A stretch of 8,763 bases of DNA from Kiloniellales bacterium (lineage in GTDB: Bacteria; Pseudomonadota; Alphaproteobacteria; Kiloniellales; JAKSBE01): positions 1 to 8,763 of the forward strand of contig JASJAL010000110.1 of assembly GCA_030067055.1 (NCBI GenBank), in the 5' to 3' direction. Below, one piece after another: positions 5,992-8,763 of the stretch. The translations under genes were made by a program, and so were the position numbers. Numbering within the stretch: the stretch's first letter is position 1; the number at the start of each line of letters is the position of its first letter. Under the pieces are notes generated by a model, which searched no databases, had not been told where the DNA came from, and saw only the letters and a program-made list of their open reading frames with translations.

Positions 5992-6177
5992 ATGACCGAG
6001 CTCTTGACGGCGCTGGCGCTGGTGCTGGTCATCGAGGGCTTGGCGTGGGCCCTGTTTCCGGATCAGATCCGGCGTGCAATCGGGCAGCTTTCGGAGCTGC
6101 CGCCGGAAGTCTTGCGAAGTGGCGGCTTGGCAGCGGCGGCTCTGGGCGCAATCTTCGTCTGGCTGCTGCGCGGTTAG
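5992..6177 (+). CDS. DUF2065 small inner-membrane protein (YjeT family)
   Basis: A 61-aa, very hydrophobic protein with two predicted membrane helices: residues about 4-22 (LLTALALVLVIEGLAWALF) and about 44-60 (GGLAAAALGAIFVWLLR). A short polar loop with ELPPEVLRSGG lies between them. The pattern of LVLVIEGL, then FPD, then LPPExLRxGGL matches DUF2065. E. coli yjeT, of the same family, also lies directly after hflC, so the linkage with hflKC spans distant proteobacteria. That suggests a role with the FtsH-HflKC complex or in membrane quality control, but no biochemical function is known to me. ATG 5992 is the only usable start because an in-frame TGA is at 5983-5985. The gene is short but real: family sequence, membrane pattern and position agree. 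Confidence 0.9.
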   Translation: MTELLTALALVLVIEGLAWALFPDQIRRAIGQLSELPPEVLRSGGLAAAALGAIFVWLLRG

Positions 6178-6379
6178 ATGTCTGGGGGTCCGGATCGGCC
6201 ACAAATCTGCCCAGATCGTCCGGAACTATGTTATCGCTGGCTCGATGGGATTTCGCTCTGGCTCTTCGCTGCCGCGGGGTTGCGGGGTGCGGGTGAAGTC
6301 CGATCCGGTTCAACGTCTTGGGATCTCTCAACGGTCAGGCTTCGTGGCAGCGAGCCTCAGCGGAGAGGCGCTCATGGCT

Positions 6380-6395
6380 TGACACGGCGTTGTCA
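6380..6395. promoter_or_regulatory. Inverted repeat TGACA-N6-TGTCA upstream of htrA
   Basis: TGACA (6380-6384) and TGTCA (6391-6395) are perfect inverted half sites with 6-bp spacing, the geometry of a dimeric regulator binding one helix face. It overlaps TTGACA (6379-6384), a perfect -35 hexamer, but no fair -10 hexamer follows at 16-18 bp. The regulator is unknown. Confidence 0.35.
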
Positions 6396-6442
6396 CCAAC
6401 CACATCCCATTTGCGATTTTTCGCGAGGGTTAACGAAATAGT

Positions 6443-6451
6443 TGCTATATC
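6443..6451 (+). promoter_or_regulatory. Extended -10 promoter candidate for htrA
   Basis: TGCTATATC gives TGn followed by TATATC (6446-6451), a fair extended -10 element. No good -35 hexamer is seen 17 bp upstream (GCGAGG at 6423-6428). Transcription would begin near 6458 and give a leader of about 50 nt that includes two small hairpins before the ribosome binding site GGAG (6498-6501). Confidence 0.4.
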
Positions 6452-6508
6452 GGAGCGACTCCCTTAGGGCGAGGAGCCTGCCTGAGAGGCAAGAGCTGGA
6501 GAAGAAAG

Positions 6509-8023
6509 GTGATACAAGGCGCGATGAAGAGTACGATCGCTGGCCTGTCCGATAGCATGAGGATCGGGATTTTGAAGTTGCGGTATCAGGCTCTGGCCAA
6601 CAGCGGCGCTGTCTTCCTGATAGCTCTCTTTGCCTGGGGCGGCCAAGCCTCGGCTCGCTCGGCCCCGGAAAGCTTCGCCGACCTGGCCGAAGGGCTGCTT
6701 CCGGCGGTGGTGAACGTCTCGACGACCCAGAGCGTTTCCCAAGGTGAAAGCAAGGAATTCGAGGAGTTCTTCAGGGACTTCTTCGAACGTCGCGGCCAGC
6801 GCGGCGGGGACGCGCCGCCGCAGCGCCGGGCGCCGTCATCGTTGGGCTCCGGCTTCATCATCGATCCCAGCGGCTTCATCGTGACCAACAATCATGTGAT
6901 CGCCGAGGCCGACGAAGTGACGGTCCGACTGCACGACAATTCGACCTACAAGGCCGAGATTGTCGGCCGAGACGAGAAGACAGACCTGGCCCTCTTAAAG
7001 GTCGATGCCGACAAGCCGTTGCCGGCTGTAGATTGGGGCAATTCCGACGATTTGCGGATCGGCGACTGGGTCATGGCGATCGGCAATCCTTTCGGGCTTG
7101 GTGGCACCGTAACCGCCGGAATCGTCTCCGCCCGGCAGCGCGACATCAACGCTGGACCCTACGACGACTTCATCCAAAGCGACGCGGCCATCAACCGGGG
7201 GAACTCGGGCGGCCCCATGTTCGACATGGACGGCGACGTGGTCGGCGTGAACACCGCCATCTTCTCGCCCTCCGGCGGCTCGGTTGGCATCGGCTTCGCG
7301 ATCCCCTCGGCCCTGGCCGCGAACGTGATTCGCCAGCTCAAGGACGGCGGCACCGTCCGTCGTGGCTGGCTCGGGGTTCGGATCCAGACTGTGACCGAGG
7401 AACTGGCCGAGGGCTTGCGTCTGGGCAAGGCTCAGGGCGCCCTGGTTGCCCACGTTACCGAGGGCGGCCCGGCCGAATCCGCCGGTATCAAGCAAGGCGA
7501 CGTGATTCTCCGCTTCGACGGCCGCGAGGTCGGGGAGATGCGCAAGCTGCCGCGCATGGTGGCGGAGACCCCGATCGGCCGTGAAGTCAAGGTGATCGTC
7601 TGGCGCAAGGGTGGCGACGGCTTCAGCGAACAGTCGCTCAACGTCAAGCTAGGCGAACTGGACGACACCCAGGTCGCTGCGGTCACCCCGACGGAGCAGC
7701 CGCCACAGGACGAGAGCGGCCAGATTCAGTCGCTCGGCTTGGGTCTGGCGGCGATTACGCCGGAATTGCGTCAGCGCTTCCAGCTCGACGACAAGGCTGC
7801 CGGCGTTGTGATCACCGACGTGACCGACTCCGGTTCGGCCGCGGAGAAGGGCCTGCGTCCCGGCGACGTGATCGTTGAGGTCGACCAGGAAGAGGTCACT
7901 AGTCCCTCCGAGGTCGTCGACCGAGTCGAGAAGGCGCGCGACGAGGGGTACCGCGTGGTCACGCTGCTGGTCCTGCGCCAGGGCGACTTCCAGTGGGTGG
8001 CGGTGCCGATCAGCAATAGCTGA
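6509..8023 (+). CDS. degP: Do/HtrA-family periplasmic serine endoprotease
   Basis: A 504-aa exported protease and chaperone that degrades damaged envelope proteins. A signal peptide with hydrophobic core AVFLIALFAW (34-43) has a predicted cut after ASA (49). The trypsin-like domain carries the triad His129 (TNNHVIAEADEV), Asp159 (KTDLALLKV) and Ser233 (GNSGGPM). The acidic and aromatic stretch EFEEFFRDFFERRG (83-96) is the LA-loop region of Do-type proteases. Two PDZ domains follow at about 286-375 (WLGVRIQTV) and 405-495 (LGLGLAAITPEL). The start is uncertain: GTG 6509 has GGAG (6498-6501) 7 nt upstream, while ATG 6524 has a weaker AAGG at 4 nt. ATG 6557 gives a more usual signal peptide but lacks a site. 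The gene follows a 331-bp leader after the DUF2065 gene and ends at a strong terminator. Identity to the Do family is secure; assignment to DegP rather than DegQ or a paralogue is not. Confidence 0.95.
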   Translation: MIQGAMKSTIAGLSDSMRIGILKLRYQALANSGAVFLIALFAWGGQASARSAPESFADLAEGLLPAVVNVSTTQSVSQGESKEFEEFFRDFFERRGQRGGDAPPQRRAPSSLGSGFIIDPSGFIVTNNHVIAEADEVTVRLHDNSTYKAEIVGRDEKTDLALLKVDADKPLPAVDWGNSDDLRIGDWVMAIGNPFGLGGTVTAGIVSARQRDINAGPYDDFIQSDAAINRGNSGGPMFDMDGDVVGVNTAIFSPSGGSVGIGFAIPSALAANVIRQLKDGGTVRRGWLGVRIQTVTEELAEGLRLGKAQGALVAHVTEGGPAESAGIKQGDVILRFDGREVGEMRKLPRMVAETPIGREVKVIVWRKGGDGFSEQSLNVKLGELDDTQVAAVTPTEQPPQDESGQIQSLGLGLAAITPELRQRFQLDDKAAGVVITDVTDSGSAAEKGLRPGDVIVEVDQEEVTSPSEVVDRVEKARDEGYRVVTLLVLRQGDFQWVAVPISNS

Positions 8024-8046
8024 CCCCCAATCGCAATCGAGGTTCC

Positions 8047-8084
8047 GACGCGCGGCCGCCTTGCTTCGGCCGCGCGTCAGCTTT
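8047..8084 (+). terminator. Intrinsic terminator of htrA, between convergent htrA and serB
   Basis: GACGCGCGGCCG (8047-8058) and CGGCCGCGCGTC (8067-8078) form a perfect 12-bp GC-rich stem with an 8-nt loop. AGCTTTT (8079-8085) follows on the plus strand as a short T-tract. It starts 23 nt after the htrA stop codon. The right arm contains two bases of the serB stop codon (8077-8079, minus strand). On the minus strand no T-tract follows, so it should stop htrA transcripts rather than serB transcripts. Confidence 0.75.
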
Positions 8085-8763
8085 TGAACTCGGCCTTGCG
8101 GTATCCCTGCAGGTAGAGCAGGGCGGTCAAATCACCGTGGTCGAGGCTGACGTCGGCGGCCTGGCGCAGTCTTGGCTTGGGCCGGTAGCCGACACCAAGC
8201 CCGGCGGCGCGAACCATGTCGAGATCGTTGGCGCCGTCTCCGACCGCGCAGGTCGCCGCCAGATCCCAACCTTGCTCCGCCGCCAGGGCTTTCAGCGCCA
8301 GGAGCTTGGCGGCGCGATCGAGGATCGGCGATGCTACCTCGCCGGTCAGCTTGCCGTCTTCGGTCACCAGCCGGTTGGCTTGCTGTCGGTCGAAGCCGCA
8401 AGCTGCGCCGACCGGCTCGGTGAAGCAGGTGAAACCGCCCGAAACCAATGCCGTCACGGCGCCCTCGGCCCTGAGGGTCTGCACCAGGGTCCGGGCGCCG
8501 GGGTTCAGGGTCACGCCTCCGGCCATCTCCTCGAGCAGGCTGACGGGCTGGCCGGCCAGCAGGCCGACCCTGGCCCGCAGCGCCTCGGCGAAGTCCAGCT
8601 CCCCGTTCATGGCCCGGGCGGTGATCGGGGCCACTCGGTCCGCGATCCCGAGGCGTGCGGCCAGTTCGTCCAGCATCTCCTCGGCGATGATGGTCGATTC
8701 CATGTCCGCGACCAGCAGCCGCTTGCGGCGCCCGTCTCGCGCCAAGACGCCGAGGTCGACCGG
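8077..8763 (-). CDS. serB: Phosphoserine phosphatase SerB, HAD superfamily, 5' end beyond right edge
   Basis: SerB removes phosphate from O-phosphoserine in the last step of serine synthesis. The visible 229 codons are the C-terminal catalytic HAD domain; the frame stays open to the edge, so the start and the N-terminal ACT-like region usual in long SerB proteins lie outside. A TTG at 8745-8743 could be read as a start, but it falls just before the catalytic motif and is more likely internal. Motif I reads ADMESTII, where the family has DxDxT: the second Asp is Glu (codon 8700-8698). Motif II is VSGGFTCF, motif III the Lys in AKLLALKAL, motif IV GDGANDLDM. The cap region includes RAMNGELDFAEALRARVGLL, and the end DHGDLTALLYLQGYRKAEF is typical of alphaproteobacterial SerB. 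It converges with htrA, the two stop codons being 53 bp apart. Family identity is firm; full activity depends on the Glu change. Confidence 0.94.
   Translation of the reverse strand, partial: PVDLGVLARDGRRKRLLVADMESTIIAEEMLDELAARLGIADRVAPITARAMNGELDFAEALRARVGLLAGQPVSLLEEMAGGVTLNPGARTLVQTLRAEGAVTALVSGGFTCFTEPVGAACGFDRQQANRLVTEDGKLTGEVASPILDRAAKLLALKALAAEQGWDLAATCAVGDGANDLDMVRAAGLGVGYRPKPRLRQAADVSLDHGDLTALLYLQGYRKAEFKS

Larger units (their letters stand above)
6178..6508. other. Non-coding leader between the DUF2065 gene and htrA
   Basis: These 331 bp contain no reading frame that I recognise. The 5' half has a possible ECF-sigma type GGAAC element (6222-6226). The 3' half has an inverted repeat TGACA-N6-TGTCA (6380-6395), a small hairpin GCGA-TTTT-TCGC (6413-6424), and an extended -10 element (6443-6451). 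Two further small hairpins occur close to the htrA start: CCC-TTA-GGG (6461-6469) and TGCCT-GAG-AGGCA (6479-6491). The gap length and these sites suggest that htrA has its own regulated promoter, apart from hflKC. Confidence 0.6.

Noticed and set aside
6190..6308. 9-bp inverted repeat CCGGATCGG / CCGATCCGG separated by 101 bp
   Set aside because: A 9-bp match in about 300 bp of GC-rich DNA is not far from chance, and no further pairing supports a structured RNA.
6178..6441. An 87-codon frame directly after the DUF2065 gene
   Set aside because: Low-complexity composition, no ribosome binding site, no family resemblance, and it crosses the likely regulatory sites of htrA.
282..6461. GANTC (CcrM-type methylation) sites in several intergenic regions: 282-286, 288-292, 1431-1435, 1918-1922, 3847-3851, 6457-6461
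   Set aside because: Sites also occur throughout the coding regions, so I cannot claim enrichment near promoters without a count against expectation.
1..8763. Mobile elements, CRISPR arrays, toxin-antitoxin or defence systems
   Set aside because: No transposase, integrase, terminal repeats, regularly spaced repeats or defence-family proteins were seen; every protein gene but the SRPBCC and DUF2065 ones has a well-known housekeeping family.

Overview
This window looks like ordinary core chromosome from a GC-rich alphaproteobacterium, most like the Rhodospirillales/Kiloniellales lineage. That rests on four things: a ThyX-type thymidylate synthase with the long alphaproteobacterial-style N-terminus, a neighbourhood of hflK-hflC-DUF2065-HtrA next to convergent serB, GC-biased codon use throughout, and at the left edge part of a circularly permuted two-piece tmRNA gene of the alphaproteobacterial kind. 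The taxonomic placement is inference from recognised sequence style, not from a search. I see no mobile element, CRISPR array, prophage gene or foreign-looking island.

Layout. Positions 1 to about 98 (minus strand) hold the acceptor piece of ssrA, which runs off the left edge. A short divergent promoter region (about 99-175) separates it from thyX (317-1348, plus). Then follow a small SRPBCC/START-like protein (1455-1874, plus) and a secreted YafK-type L,D-transpeptidase-fold protein (1969-2517, plus). The latter converges on mrp/apbC (2537-3688, minus), an Fe-S scaffold ATPase. A 169-bp divergent region leads into hflK (3858-5021), hflC (5045-5935) and a DUF2065 membrane miniprotein (5992-6177), all plus and probably one operon. 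A 331-bp leader without a recognisable gene (6178-6508) precedes a periplasmic Do/HtrA protease with two PDZ domains (6509-8023). A strong intrinsic terminator (8047-8084) lies between it and convergent serB (8077-8763, minus), which is cut by the right edge.

How the genes fit together. HflK/HflC form the membrane cage around the FtsH protease. DUF2065 is the small protein that also follows hflC in E. coli (yjeT). HtrA degrades misfolded periplasmic proteins. Together they form an envelope protein quality-control block, and tmRNA at the other end feeds tagged proteins to ClpXP and related proteases. thyX (dTMP synthesis), mrp (Fe-S delivery) and serB (serine synthesis, the source of one-carbon units for ThyX) are housekeeping functions.

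I did not find a convincing previously undescribed system. The points most worth a second look are the permuted tmRNA piece with its non-canonical T-loop, an Asp-to-Glu change in the catalytic DxDxT motif of SerB, a hairpin between a strong Shine-Dalgarno and the DUF2065 start, and possible stress-regulatory sites in the htrA leader.
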